From contig NZ_PKMZ01000006.1 of assembly GCF_002893625.1 (NCBI RefSeq), positions 120,978 through 184,977 on the forward strand: 64,000 bases of DNA, written 5' to 3'. The notes beneath the pieces were generated by a model. It was given only the letters and a program-made list of their open reading frames with translations, made no database searches and was not told the origin of the DNA. The translations under genes were made by a program, and so were the position numbers. This DNA is from Mangrovicella endophytica (GTDB taxonomy: Bacteria > Pseudomonadota > Alphaproteobacteria > Rhizobiales > Rhizobiaceae). The stretch's first letter is position 1. Every line of letters starts with the position of its first letter. This document shows positions 44,028 through 53,424 of this stretch, one piece after another.

Positions 44028-45806
44028 TCATCGCAGCGGCCACACCAGCATCAGCATGGGCACGGCAACGAACACCACGAGGATCGACAGCGGCAGGCCA
44101 AGCCGCGAGTAGTCGCCGAACCGATAGCCGCCCGGCCCCATCACCAGCGTGTTGCACTGGTGCCCGATCGGGGTGAGGAAGTCGCAACCGGCCCCGATCG
44201 CCACCGCCATCAGGAACGCCTCCGGCCGGTAGCCGAGACCGCTGGCAAAGCCCGCCGCGATCGGCGCCATCACCAGCACCGTTGCGGCATTGTTGAGGAA
44301 GGGCGTGACCGCCATCGCCGCAACCAGGATCAGCGCCAGCGCGCCGTAGGGCGGTAGCGAGTGCGAGATATCCGACAGGAGCTTGGCGATGAGGTCCGTG
44401 CCGCCGGTGGTGCGGAGCGCATCGCTGACCGGGATCAGCGCAGCCAGCATGACCAGGATGGGGCCGTCGATCGAGTCGTAGACCTCCCGAAGCGGCACCG
44501 CCCGCGCCAGCACCATCAGCACCGCCGCGCCGAAGAAGGCGACCGCGACCGGCAGAACGCCGAGGGCGGTGCTGATCATGGCCGCTCCCAGGATCGCGAT
44601 CGGCACCAGCCCCCGACGCACGCTGCCGAGCCGCAGCGGCCGCTCCGCCAGCGGCAGGCAGCCGAGATCGCGCAGGAGCTCGGGAAGGCGCTCCAGACTG
44701 CCCTGCAGCACCAGGACGTCGCCCATGCGGATCTGCACCTCGCCGAGGCGACTGCTGAGGCGCTGGCCCTTGCGGCTGATGGCGAGGAGATTGACCTGGT
44801 GCCGGTCGAACAGGGCGAACTGCCGTGCCGTGCGGCCGATCAGCTCCGAAGACTCGCCGACAACGGCTTCGATGGCACCGATCTCGGCGGCGGATTCGAC
44901 GGCGACCGCGGCGCGGCGGTCACTGGAGAGCTGCAGTCCTCCTTGTGCCACCAGTCTGTCCAGCGCCTCCGGTGAACCTTCGAGGATGACGATGTCGTCC
45001 TCCTTCAGCGTCACGTCGGGGAGCGGCGTCAGCCGGCGATTGCCGGCGCGCACGATCTGCATGACCATCGCTTCGCCCTCGGCGATCTTGGCAAGATCGC
45101 GAACCGTCTGGTCGATGACCGTCGATGTCGCGACGACGCGCGCCTCCGTCACATAGTTCTTGATGTCGATCGCCTCGTGCATCGAGGCCGTTGCCCGGCT
45201 CCGCTGCGGCACCAGCCAGTAGAAGAGGACGAGGAAGACGATGCCGACGACGGCCAGCGCGGCCCCGACCGGCGTGAAGTCGAACATGGTGAACGGTGTT
45301 CCGCCGATATCCTCCCGCACCCGCGAGACGATGATGTTGGGCGATGTGCCGATCTGCGTCATCAGCCCGCCCAGGAGGGAGCCGAAGGCCATCGGCATCA
45401 GGAAGACCGAGGGCGATACGCCCGAGCGGCGGGCGAACTGAAAGGCGATCGGCATCATGATCGCCAGCGCGCCGATGTTCTTCACGAAGGCCGACAGGAT
45501 GGTGACGATGATGACAAGAAGCGTCAGCTGCCCGCGCACGGAGCTGATGCCGGGCGCAAAGCGCTGGATCGCCACCTCCATGATGCCGGAGCGGGCCACC
45601 GCCGCGCTGACCAGAAGGGCGCTGCCGACGATGATGACGATCTCGTCGCTGAAGCCGCTGAAGGCATCCTCATAGGGGACGATGCCGGTCGCGACGGCAA
45701 GGAGGAGGGCCAGTGCCGCGACGAGGTCGTAGCGCAGCCGGCCCCAGATGAAGGCTGCCATCATCAGGGCGATGACGGCGAATGCGTAGATCTGTGCGGA
45801 TGTCAT
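44028..45806 (-). CDS. SLC13/DASS-type anion transporter with two RCK_C domains
   Basis: A 592-residue membrane protein with two halves of about five to six helices around a central cytoplasmic region (about residues 210-390) holding two TrkA-C/RCK_C domains (IVRAGNRRLTPLPDVTLKED, DIVILEG; LSSRLGEVQIRMGDVLVLQG). The loops LMTQIGTSPNIIVSRVREDI and CDFLTPIGHQCNTLVMGPGG are the SNT-type substrate motifs of the divalent-anion carriers. It probably imports a dicarboxylate, sulfate or similar anion with Na+. It is convergent with kup. Confidence 0.9.
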   Translation of the reverse strand: MTSAQIYAFAVIALMMAAFIWGRLRYDLVAALALLLAVATGIVPYEDAFSGFSDEIVIIVGSALLVSAAVARSGIMEVAIQRFAPGISSVRGQLTLLVIIVTILSAFVKNIGALAIMMPIAFQFARRSGVSPSVFLMPMAFGSLLGGLMTQIGTSPNIIVSRVREDIGGTPFTMFDFTPVGAALAVVGIVFLVLFYWLVPQRSRATASMHEAIDIKNYVTEARVVATSTVIDQTVRDLAKIAEGEAMVMQIVRAGNRRLTPLPDVTLKEDDIVILEGSPEALDRLVAQGGLQLSSDRRAAVAVESAAEIGAIEAVVGESSELIGRTARQFALFDRHQVNLLAISRKGQRLSSRLGEVQIRMGDVLVLQGSLERLPELLRDLGCLPLAERPLRLGSVRRGLVPIAILGAAMISTALGVLPVAVAFFGAAVLMVLARAVPLREVYDSIDGPILVMLAALIPVSDALRTTGGTDLIAKLLSDISHSLPPYGALALILVAAMAVTPFLNNAATVLVMAPIAAGFASGLGYRPEAFLMAVAIGAGCDFLTPIGHQCNTLVMGPGGYRFGDYSRLGLPLSILVVFVAVPMLMLVWPLR

Positions 45807-46043
45807 TCGGCGGGTCCGGGACGCGGAAGGGCGTCGGGACAGCGAACGCGCGGAACGCCTCGCGGTTCGCGCCGGCCTCGGCTTATTTGCTGCAGCCGGA
45901 AAAGATCATGACTGCCGCAGTCCGGCGGCGTGCGTCGTGGGCCACGCCGGCAGGTCGAACGCACCGGCCGCGCGCGGACGAATTGTCAGCGCGCCGGCGA
46001 GGCGCTAGGCCTCGGGGCAACTCGAATGTCCGGAGCTTCGCGC

Positions 46044-46988
46044 ATGCCGCTCAACGTCGCCGTCCAGATGGACCATGTCTCCTCGATCACCATCAAGGGC
46101 GACTCGACCTTCGCCCTATGCCTGGAGGCGCAGCAGCGCGGCCACAGGCTGTTCCACTACACGCCCGATCGCTTGTCGCTGCGCGATGGCCGCGCAACCG
46201 CGCGCACCGAGGCGATGGAGCTCTTCGAGGAACAGGGCAAGCACTTCACCCTCGGCCCGTCTGAGAAGATCGACCTCGCCACGATGGATGTCGTCCTGCT
46301 GCGCCAGGATCCGCCCTTCGACATGGCCTATATCACCTCGACCCATATCCTCGACCGCATCCATCCCAAGACGCTGGTGGTCAACGACCCGTCCTCGGTG
46401 CGCAACGCACCGGAAAAGATCTTCGTCACCGAGTTTCCGGATCTGATGCCGGAGACGCTGATCACCAAGGATCCGCTCGAGGTGGCCGAGTTCCGCAAGG
46501 AGTTCGGCGAGATCGTCATGAAGCCGCTCTACGGCAATGGCGGCGCCGGCGTCTTCCACATCACGCGGGAGGACAGGAACCTCACCTCCTTCATGGAGAC
46601 CTTCGCGCTGCTTTTCCGCGAGCCCTTTATCGTGCAGCGCTACCTCAAGGATGTGCGCAAGGGTGACAAGCGCATCATCCTCGTCGATGGCGAGTTTGCC
46701 GGTGCCATCAATCGCGTGCCCTCGGAAACCGACGCGCGCTCCAACATGCATGTCGGCGGCAGGGCGGAGCCGACCGAGCTGACGGACCGAGAGCGGGAGA
46801 TCTGCGAGCGCATCGGCCCGGCGCTCCGCCGGCTGGGCCTCCTCTTCGTCGGCATCGACGTGATCGGCGACTATCTGACGGAGATCAACGTGACCTCGCC
46901 GACGGGTATCCGCGAGGTGAAGCGCTTCGGCGGCGTCGATATCGCGGCGAGGCTCTGGGACGTTATCGAGAGCAAGGTCGCACGCTGA
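46044..46988 (+). CDS. gshB: Glutathione synthetase
   Basis: A 314-residue ATP-grasp ligase: [53 protein letters not shown] and [14 protein letters not shown], with [20 protein letters not shown] at the C-terminus. It joins gamma-glutamylcysteine and glycine. ATG 46044 has GGAG eight bases upstream and matches family length; ATG 46026 and the longer frame to 45930 are less likely. In related genomes gshB is close to yraN; here the two transporters lie between them. Confidence 0.95.
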   Translation: MPLNVAVQMDHVSSITIKGDSTFALCLEAQQRGHRLFHYTPDRLSLRDGRATARTEAMELFEEQGKHFTLGPSEKIDLATMDVVLLRQDPPFDMAYITSTHILDRIHPKTLVVNDPSSVRNAPEKIFVTEFPDLMPETLITKDPLEVAEFRKEFGEIVMKPLYGNGGAGVFHITREDRNLTSFMETFALLFREPFIVQRYLKDVRKGDKRIILVDGEFAGAINRVPSETDARSNMHVGGRAEPTELTDREREICERIGPALRRLGLLFVGIDVIGDYLTEINVTSPTGIREVKRFGGVDIAARLWDVIESKVAR

Positions 46989-46989
46989 T

Positions 46990-47012
46990 ACGGGCCACTC
47001 GGCCCGTGATTT
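46990..47012 (+). terminator. Hairpin just after gshB
   Basis: ACGGGCC (46990-46996) and GGCCCGT (47001-47007) form a perfect 7-bp stem with a four-base loop, beginning two bases after the stop codon and followed by GATTT. The short T-tract makes it a weak intrinsic terminator candidate. Confidence 0.5.
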
Positions 47013-47130
47013 GCTCTGGCGAAAACGCCGCGATCCGTTCCGATGAACGGGAGATGAATGGTTCGTTTCGGAACCATTCGGGTTCGCCGTGCTTTGATCG
47101 CGCAAGAAGCAACACGTCGGGGAAACGACA

Positions 47131-47931
47131 ATGCATCGAAGACTCCTAGGTGCCGCAGCTCTGCTGGGTGCCGTCCTGCTGCCGGCAGTGGCTTCGGCCG
47201 CGACGGCAATCGCGGTGACCAACGTCAATCTGCGCGCCGGGCCGTCCACGGCCTATCCGCCGGTGAATGTCGTAGGTGCGGGCGATCGGGTGCGTGTGTT
47301 CGGCTGCCTGTCCAACCGCTCCTGGTGCGACGTCTCCTATGACGGTCAGCGCGGCTGGATGTCGTCGAACTATCTCGCCTACAGCGATCGTGGTCGCCGC
47401 TACACCGGCGAGCGGGTGGTCCCGCTGATCGGTGCGCCGATCATCACCTATTCCTTCGGCGACTATTGGGACAATCACTACCGCGGCCGCCGCTTCTACC
47501 GCGATCGCGACCGCTATCGCGACATCTACCGCGCCGGCCCGCGCCGGGATCGCGACTGGGATCGCCGCGACCGCGACTGGGACCGCCGGGATCGTGACAG
47601 GGACCGGGACTGGGATCGCCGCGGTGACCGGCGTGACTGGGACGGTCGTCGCGGCGAGCGTGACTGGGACGGCCGCCGCGATGGCGATCGTCGCGACGGT
47701 CCTCCGCCGCGCCGCGCCGACCGCGCCGAGTTCGGCGATCCGCGTGACAATCTGCCGCCGCGTCGTGACACTTCGGACCGGCAGGATGACAGCTTCGATC
47801 GGGACGACAATGGCGGCTTCGAGCAGGGTCGTCGTGGTTCGGGCGGCGGCGATCGGCAGTGGCGCCGCGGTGATGGCGCCGGTGGCGAAGGCATGCAGGT
47901 CAACCGCCGCGTCATGCTGCCTGCCGAGTAA
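47131..47931 (+). CDS. Exported SH3-domain protein with an Arg/Asp-rich tail
   Basis: A 266-residue protein with signal peptide LLGAAALLGAVLLPAVASAA and one bacterial SH3 domain (about residues 27-83: AVTNVNLRAGPSTAYPPVNV, RGWMSSNYLAY). The C-terminal half, from about residue 118, is a low-complexity Arg/Asp/Trp/Gly region (RDWDRR-type repeats, then PPPRRADRAE) with balanced charge. Bacterial SH3 domains usually bind peptidoglycan or surface ligands in the periplasm; the charged tail may contact anionic surfaces. It stands alone with a terminator behind it. Confidence 0.85.
   Translation: MHRRLLGAAALLGAVLLPAVASAATAIAVTNVNLRAGPSTAYPPVNVVGAGDRVRVFGCLSNRSWCDVSYDGQRGWMSSNYLAYSDRGRRYTGERVVPLIGAPIITYSFGDYWDNHYRGRRFYRDRDRYRDIYRAGPRRDRDWDRRDRDWDRRDRDRDRDWDRRGDRRDWDGRRGERDWDGRRDGDRRDGPPPRRADRAEFGDPRDNLPPRRDTSDRQDDSFDRDDNGGFEQGRRGSGGGDRQWRRGDGAGGEGMQVNRRVMLPAE
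47541..47700 (+). repeat. Imperfect coding repeat (RDWDRR-type units)
   Basis: Within the SH3 gene, units resembling CGCGACTGGGATCGCCG recur with variation; the encoded DW pair appears five times in about 50 codons. Such tracts change length by slippage or recombination, so this region may vary between strains. Confidence 0.75.
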
Positions 47932-47956
47932 GTTCGACAGCCCATCAGAATCAGGA

Positions 47957-47984
47957 GGCGCGCCACGCAGGTGTGCGCCTTTTT
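47957..47984 (+). terminator. Intrinsic terminator after the SH3-domain gene
   Basis: GGCGCGC (47957-47963) pairs with GTGCGCC (47973-47979, one G-U) and is directly followed by five T residues. Starts 26 bases beyond the stop codon. Confidence 0.8.
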
Positions 47985-48177
47985 CATTTGCGGTTCAGTC
48001 AGTTGGACAGCGGAGCGCTGTTAAATGCTCGTTAAGCATCGGTGACACCGGAATCGCAGTCGCGATTCGGTTCGTGTTTGTTCTCCAGATGTTCTTGCGC
48101 GTCGAAGGCAAGCATGCTTAGCTTCCACCGCAGCGGGCATATCGTCCCCGCATGCACGCGTCGGAAGGGCGGCGGCG

Positions 48178-49710
48178 ATGGTTTCACGCGTGAAGACCGT
48201 GGCGTTCCAGGGTGTCGAAGCCATACCGGTCGACGTTCAGGTCATGGTGGCGCCGGGTAAGGTCGGCATTCAGATCGTTGGCCTTCCGGACAAGGCGGTG
48301 GCCGAAAGCCGCGAACGCGTCCAGGCGGCGTTGCATGCCTCCGGCCTGTCGATGCCGCCGAAGAAGGTGACGGTGAATCTCGCGCCCGCCGATCTGCCGA
48401 AGGAGGGTAGCCACTACGATCTGCCTATCGCGCTCGGCCTGATGGCGGCGCTGGGCGCGCTGCCATCCGATGTCCTGGCGGGTTTCGCTGTCCTGGGCGA
48501 GTTGTCGCTGGACGGAACGATCGCAGCCGTGGCAGGCGCGTTGCCGGCGGCCATGGGCGCCAATGCGGCCGGTCTCGGGCTCATCTGCCCCGCCGATTGT
48601 GGTGCGGAGGCCGCCTGGGCGAGCGGCGACATGGAGATCGTCGCGGCCCGCAGCCTCATCCAGATCGCCAATCATTTTCGCGGCACGCAGGTGATCGCAC
48701 GACCGGAACCGGCGGTCCGCGCCACTGGCGACGATCTGCCGGATCTGTCCGAGATCAAGGGGCAGACGCTTGCCAAGCGGGCGCTGGAGGTCGCGGCAGC
48801 CGGCGGGCACAACCTCCTGATGGTCGGCCCGCCCGGTTCCGGCAAGTCGATGCTGGCGCAGCGGCTGCCCTCGATCCTGCCGGAGCTGACGCCGCGCGAG
48901 CTTCTCGACGTCTCGATGATCGCCTCGATCGCCGGCGAGCTGACCGGCGGCCGGCTATCGATGCGGCGCCCGTTCCGGGCACCGCATCACTCGGCGTCGA
49001 TGGCGGCGATGGTGGGCGGTGGCCTCCGGGCGCGACCCGGGGAGGTGTCACTCGCTCATCGCGGCGTCCTCTTCCTGGACGAACTGCCGGAGTTCTCGCC
49101 CGTGGTGCTCGACTCGCTGCGCCAGCCGCTGGAGGGCGGCGAAAGCGTCATCGCACGGGCCAATCACCGCGTCACTTATCCCGCGCGTTTCCAACTGGTG
49201 GCGGCGATGAACCCGTGCCGCTGCGGCATGGCCGGCGAGCCTGGCCACAGCTGTGCCCGAGGCCCGCGCTGCGCTGCGGACTATCAGGCGCGCATTTCCG
49301 GTCCGCTGATGGACCGCATCGACCTCCGGGTGGAGGTGCCGGCGGTTACTGCCTTCGACATGATCCGCCCGGCGCCGGCCGAGAGCTCGGCCAGCGTCAA
49401 GGCGCGCGTCGTGGCGGCGCGGGCAATTCAGGCGCAACGCTATGAGGCGGCGGGCCTCTCCGGCGTCACCGTGAATGCGCAATGCTCGGCATCGCTGATC
49501 GAGGTCGTCGCAGCCCCTGACGAGGCGGGCAGCAGGCTCCTGCGCGATGCCGCCGAGCAGATGAAGTTCTCCGCACGTGCCTATCACCGCATCCTGAAGG
49601 TTGCCCGCACGCTGGCTGATCTGGACGGCGAGGAGACGGTGCGTCGCATCCATCTGGCCGAGGCCATCTCCTACCGGATCGCCGGTGAGCGGCTGCAGGC
49701 GGCAGCCTGA
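48178..49710 (+). CDS. comM: YifB/ComM family AAA+ ATPase (Mg-chelatase-like)
   Basis: The 510-residue protein begins with the ComM lead domain (VKTVAFQGVEAIPVDVQVMV), followed by an AAA+ core with Walker A VGPPGSGKSMLAQRLP, FRAPHHSASMAAMVGGG, the Walker B VLFLDELPEFSPVV and the Cys/Gly segment NPCRCGMAGEPGHSC, and ends in a Mg_chelatase_C helical domain. ComM is a hexameric branch-migration helicase acting on recombination intermediates during natural transformation in Vibrio and Haemophilus. It is widespread also in bacteria not known to be transformable. Confidence 0.93.
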   Translation: MVSRVKTVAFQGVEAIPVDVQVMVAPGKVGIQIVGLPDKAVAESRERVQAALHASGLSMPPKKVTVNLAPADLPKEGSHYDLPIALGLMAALGALPSDVLAGFAVLGELSLDGTIAAVAGALPAAMGANAAGLGLICPADCGAEAAWASGDMEIVAARSLIQIANHFRGTQVIARPEPAVRATGDDLPDLSEIKGQTLAKRALEVAAAGGHNLLMVGPPGSGKSMLAQRLPSILPELTPRELLDVSMIASIAGELTGGRLSMRRPFRAPHHSASMAAMVGGGLRARPGEVSLAHRGVLFLDELPEFSPVVLDSLRQPLEGGESVIARANHRVTYPARFQLVAAMNPCRCGMAGEPGHSCARGPRCAADYQARISGPLMDRIDLRVEVPAVTAFDMIRPAPAESSASVKARVVAARAIQAQRYEAAGLSGVTVNAQCSASLIEVVAAPDEAGSRLLRDAAEQMKFSARAYHRILKVARTLADLDGEETVRRIHLAEAISYRIAGERLQAAA

Positions 49711-49729
49711 GCCAGTTGAGGGAAAGGCT

Positions 49730-50455
49730 CTAGCCGACGGCATTCCAGATGAGGGACAGGCCGGCGCAGACCATCATGGCATCGAGGAGATGGCGGAAGG
49801 TGCTCGCATTCATCCGGAGCACGGCCGCCTTGCCGGCAAAGGTCCCGATCGCAAGTGACGCGCCGACGGCTGCGCCGCGCAGGGCCGTCTCCCAGGGCAG
49901 GGCGCCGAAGCTCCGGAAGGTCGTGGCCTTGCTGGCATAGATGAGGAGCGCGCTGGCAGCCTCGGTCGACAGGAAGGCGCCCTTTGTGAGCCCATAGCCG
50001 AGAAAGACCGGAACGCTGAGCGGGCCGGTCGATAGGACCAGTCCGGTCAGGAAGCCGATGAAGGCCCCGGCAATACCGAGTTGTAGCAGCGACAGCTTGA
50101 GCTTCAGCCGGTCGATGATCCGCCGCCCCGGGATCATGACAATGAAGAACAAGCCGAGCAGGACGTCGATCACCTGTGCCGGCAGGATCAACAGCGTCCG
50201 GGCGCCGAGCGCGGCGGCCGGGATGCCGGGCAGCGCATAGGCGGCCACGGCGCGCCAGTCGACCTCGCGCCACCAGGCTGCGATCCGCGCGGCATTGGCG
50301 AGCAGCGATGCGACAGCCATGATCGGCACCGCTTCCTTTGCCCCGAACACGGTCACCAGCACCGGCAGGAGCATGATGGAGGAGCCGGTGCCGACGATGC
50401 CGGAGAGGCAGCCCGCCAGGAGCCCGATCGTGGCAACGAGGAAGTAGGATCCCAT
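49730..50455 (-). CDS. TSUP-family membrane permease (TauE/SafE)
   Basis: A 241-residue protein with about eight membrane helices and the duplicated TSUP motif: ATIGLLAGCLSGIVGTGSSI in the N-terminal half and IAGAFIGFLTGLVLSTGPLS in the C-terminal half. Members export sulfite, sulfoacetate or related organosulfur anions, or take up others; the substrate cannot be inferred here. It is convergent with comM and upstream of an adenosine-kinase-like gene on the same strand. Confidence 0.9.
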   Translation of the reverse strand: MGSYFLVATIGLLAGCLSGIVGTGSSIMLLPVLVTVFGAKEAVPIMAVASLLANAARIAAWWREVDWRAVAAYALPGIPAAALGARTLLILPAQVIDVLLGLFFIVMIPGRRIIDRLKLKLSLLQLGIAGAFIGFLTGLVLSTGPLSVPVFLGYGLTKGAFLSTEAASALLIYASKATTFRSFGALPWETALRGAAVGASLAIGTFAGKAAVLRMNASTFRHLLDAMMVCAGLSLIWNAVG

Positions 50456-50535
50456 CGCGGCCTCAGCCTCGGCTGCCGACGCGACCTTGCGCCCGGGCGG
50501 AGCCCATCAACGCTTGCCGCCCCGCCTTGGTCACC

Positions 50536-51543
50536 TCAACCGGTGACGCCGAGGATGGCCTTTACCTCCGGCAACTCGCTCAGCCGGCGCATCGGCCGGG
50601 GTCCGATCTGTTGGATGACGTGGCCGGCGGCGATGACGCCGAGGCGCGCGCTGTCGCGATGCGACAGTCCGGCCGTGTAGCCGCGCAGGAAGCCGGCGGC
50701 GAAAAGGTCGCCTGCACCCGTCGTATCGAGGACCCGCTCGACTTCCGTCGCCGGCACTTCGACCCGCTCGGCATTCTCGATGATAATGCAGCCATCGGCG
50801 CCGCGGGTGACCGCGGCGAGGCGCTTGGCGTCGTAGCCGAGCCGGTCGATCGCGGTGTCGAGGTCGCTCTCCTGGTACAGCGCCATCGCTTCGGCCTCGT
50901 TGGCGAAGACGATGTCGACCGTTCCGGACCGGATGAGCTCGAGGAACTCCTCGCGGTAGCGGTTGACGCAGAAGCTGTCCGACAGCGTCATCGCCACTTC
51001 GCGCCCGTTCGCATGGGCGATCGTGGCGGCGTTGCGGATGGCGTCCTTGGCGAGCGGCGGATCCCAGAGATAGCCCTCGAAATAGGTGACCTTGGCTGCA
51101 GCGACGAGCGCCTCGTCGATATCGTCTGGGCCGAGCTCGACGCAGGCGCCGAGATAGGTCGACATCGACCGCTGACCGTCCGGCGTGACCAGGATCATCG
51201 AGCGCGCCGTCGGCGGATCGCCGGCCAGCGGCACCGTCTGGTACTCGACTCCGAGCGAGCGGATGTCATGGGCGAAGATGCGGCCGAGTTCGTCGTCGCT
51301 GACCTTGCCGACATAGGCGCCGGTGCCGCCGAGGCTGACGAAGCCGGCAACCGTGTTGCCGGCGCTACCGCCGGACGTCTCCACCGCGGGACCCATCGCC
51401 GCATAGAGCTGGCGGGCGCGATCCGTGTCGATCAGCGTCATGCCGCCCTTCTGCACCGCCTCCCGCTCCAGAAAGGCATCGTCGGTCTGCGCGATGATGT
51501 CGACGATGGCATTGCCGATCGAAAGGAGGTCGAATTCCGCCAT
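50536..51543 (-). CDS. PfkB-family kinase, adenosine-kinase type
   Basis: A 335-residue ribokinase-fold enzyme. GGSAGNTVAGFVSLGGTGAY is the PfkB signature 1 and LDTTGAGDLFAAGFLRGYTA contains the anion hole and catalytic Asp of signature 2. The N-terminal FDLLSIGNAIVDIIAQTDDA and overall length fit the adenosine kinase-like group common in alphaproteobacteria. It probably phosphorylates a nucleoside (salvage) with ATP. ATG 51543 follows AAGGAG at seven bases; an upstream ATG (51567) is less likely. Confidence 0.9.
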   Translation of the reverse strand: MAEFDLLSIGNAIVDIIAQTDDAFLEREAVQKGGMTLIDTDRARQLYAAMGPAVETSGGSAGNTVAGFVSLGGTGAYVGKVSDDELGRIFAHDIRSLGVEYQTVPLAGDPPTARSMILVTPDGQRSMSTYLGACVELGPDDIDEALVAAAKVTYFEGYLWDPPLAKDAIRNAATIAHANGREVAMTLSDSFCVNRYREEFLELIRSGTVDIVFANEAEAMALYQESDLDTAIDRLGYDAKRLAAVTRGADGCIIIENAERVEVPATEVERVLDTTGAGDLFAAGFLRGYTAGLSHRDSARLGVIAAGHVIQQIGPRPMRRLSELPEVKAILGVTG

Positions 51544-51742
51544 GCCTGGCTCCTTGTGGTGATGCACCAGCCCTTAGCCCGATCGGTCCGCATTGGCGAG
51601 CGGCAAGATGGCCGACGGCCGGGAGTTGGGGCTCGCAGTCTCCGTCTGGATCGGCGGCGCCAGGCACCAGGCAGCGGAGCAGCCGGCCGTTGCGGCTTTT
51701 CCTGCGCGCACCTATGTCCAATGCGATACTGGAGGCCTGCCG

Positions 51743-52519
51743 ATGATCTTCGCTGCCGTTCGCCTGGCGCTCGCCGACCTCCTCTCGCAGCCGTTCCGCA
51801 TGGCGCTATGGAAGTCGCTGGGGCTGACGCTGCTCGTCCTCATCGCGCTCTGGTTCGGGCTCGAATGGCTGTTCGAGACAGTCGCGATCCCGTTCTTCGC
51901 CTCCTTCGCACCGGACATGCCGGCCTGGCTGGACAGCGCCGGCACCTTTGCCGGCTGGGCGGCGGGCCTGGCGCTGGCGATCGCGCTGGCCTTCCTGATC
52001 GGCCCGATCAGCGCCGTGATCGCCGGCCTTTTCCTCGACGACGTCGCCGAGGTGGTGGAGCACTCCTATCCCGCCATGCCGACCGGCCGTGCGATGCCGC
52101 TGTGGCCAAGCCTCATCCTGTCGGCAAAATTCTTCGGCGTCGTCATCCTCGGCAATCTCGTCGCCTTGGTGCTGCTGCTGGTGCCGGGCGTGAACCTCAT
52201 CGCCTTCCTCCTCGTCAACGGCTATCTCCTCGGCCGCGAATATTTCGAGTTCGCGGCCCTGCGTTACCGGCCGGAAGCCGAGGCCAAGGCCCTGCGCGGG
52301 CGCTATCGCACCACCGTCTTCCTCGCCGGCCTGGTGATCGCAGGCTTCCTCGCCGTACCGCTGGTCAATCTCCTGACCCCGCTCTTCGCTGCGGCGCTGA
52401 TGGTGCATCTGCACCAGCGTGTTTCGGCGCGCGAAGGCGGCCTTCCGGCGGTCGCGGCAGAGCCGCAGCCGCGGCCGCTGCGCAGCTCTGAGGGAAGGGC
52501 CGAGCTGCCCCGCGCCTGA
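51743..52519 (+). CDS. EI24/CysZ-family membrane protein
   Basis: A 258-residue protein with about five hydrophobic segments and the family motifs: VRLALADLLSQPFRMALWKS at the N-terminus, AFLIGPISAVIAGLFLDDVA and the NGYLLGREYFEFAALRY stretch that is very characteristic of the CysZ/EI24 group. CysZ imports sulfate in E. coli; this wider family is often of unknown substrate. ATG 51743 has GGAGG seven bases ahead. The C-terminal 30 residues are polar and Pro-rich. No cysteine-synthesis gene is adjacent. Confidence 0.87.
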   Translation: MIFAAVRLALADLLSQPFRMALWKSLGLTLLVLIALWFGLEWLFETVAIPFFASFAPDMPAWLDSAGTFAGWAAGLALAIALAFLIGPISAVIAGLFLDDVAEVVEHSYPAMPTGRAMPLWPSLILSAKFFGVVILGNLVALVLLLVPGVNLIAFLLVNGYLLGREYFEFAALRYRPEAEAKALRGRYRTTVFLAGLVIAGFLAVPLVNLLTPLFAAALMVHLHQRVSAREGGLPAVAAEPQPRPLRSSEGRAELPRA

Positions 52520-52570
52520 CGCCCGGTCCCGTTCGTCGAGCCGCCTGCCGTCCTGCGGGTCTGATCCCGC

Positions 52571-53401
52571 TCAGTCCTGCGGCACCGTGCCGGCGGGTCG
52601 GGGCTGCGGTCCCGGCGGCGCCAGCGGCAGCGCAACGAGCGGCGCGGGCACGTCCGTTGTTTTCACCTCGGCCTTGCAGAGGTCGGCGATGACGCAGTCT
52701 GGACAGTCCGGCTTCCTTGCCTTGCAGACATAGCGGCCGTGCAGAATCAGCCAGTGGTGGGCGTGGCGCAGCGACGCCGCCGGGATGATGCGCAAGAAGT
52801 TCTGCTCCACCTCCTCGGGCGTCTTGCCGGGCGCGATGTGCAGCCGGTTGCCGATCCGAAAGATGTGGGTGTCGACGGCAAGCGTCTCCTCGCCGAAGGC
52901 GGTGTTGAGGACGACATTGGCGGTCTTACGACCGACTCCCGGCAGCGCTTCGAGCGACGCCCGATCGCTCGGCACCACGCCGCCATGCCGCTCCACCAGC
53001 TGCGCCGCCAGCGCGGCGACGTTCTTGGCCTTGTTGCGGTAAAGGCCGATCGTGCGAATCTCCTCGCGGATGGCATCCTCCCCGAGAGCGGCCATGTCAA
53101 AGGCGTTGTCGGCGCGCGCAAAGAGGCCGGCCGTCGCCTTGTTGACGCCGGCGTCGGTCGCCTGCGCCGACAGGACAACAGCGACGAGAAGCGTGAACGG
53201 GTTAGTAAATTTCAGCTCCGGCTGCGGCTCCGGCCGCTGCACCGCAAATCGACGGAAAATCTCCGCGATCTCGGCCTTCGAATAGGGAATGCGCGGGCGC
53301 CGCTTGGCCGTCTGCCGAGCGGGCGCTGCCCGGGGGGCGGCACCATCGGCGGTTCTGTCGCGCTTGACCGAAGGGGACGCAGGAACAATCTTGGCAGCCA
53401 T
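52571..53401 (-). CDS. nth: Endonuclease III
   Basis: A 276-residue DNA glycosylase/AP lyase for oxidised pyrimidines. The HhH motif is LEALPGVGRKTANVVLNTAF with the catalytic Lys, the catalytic Asp is in LAVDTHIFRIGNRL and the 4Fe-4S ligands are CKARKPDCPDCVIADLC (C-x6-C-x2-C-x5-C). Compared with E. coli Nth (211 residues) there are Arg/Pro-rich extensions at both ends, usual in alphaproteobacteria. ATG 53401 was preferred to 53449. Its 5' end lies 24 bases from the divergent DUF2244 gene. Confidence 0.94.
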   Translation of the reverse strand: MAAKIVPASPSVKRDRTADGAAPRAAPARQTAKRRPRIPYSKAEIAEIFRRFAVQRPEPQPELKFTNPFTLLVAVVLSAQATDAGVNKATAGLFARADNAFDMAALGEDAIREEIRTIGLYRNKAKNVAALAAQLVERHGGVVPSDRASLEALPGVGRKTANVVLNTAFGEETLAVDTHIFRIGNRLHIAPGKTPEEVEQNFLRIIPAASLRHAHHWLILHGRYVCKARKPDCPDCVIADLCKAEVKTTDVPAPLVALPLAPPGPQPRPAGTVPQD

Positions 53402-53424
53402 GCGCCTTCTTATGATCCGCGCCG

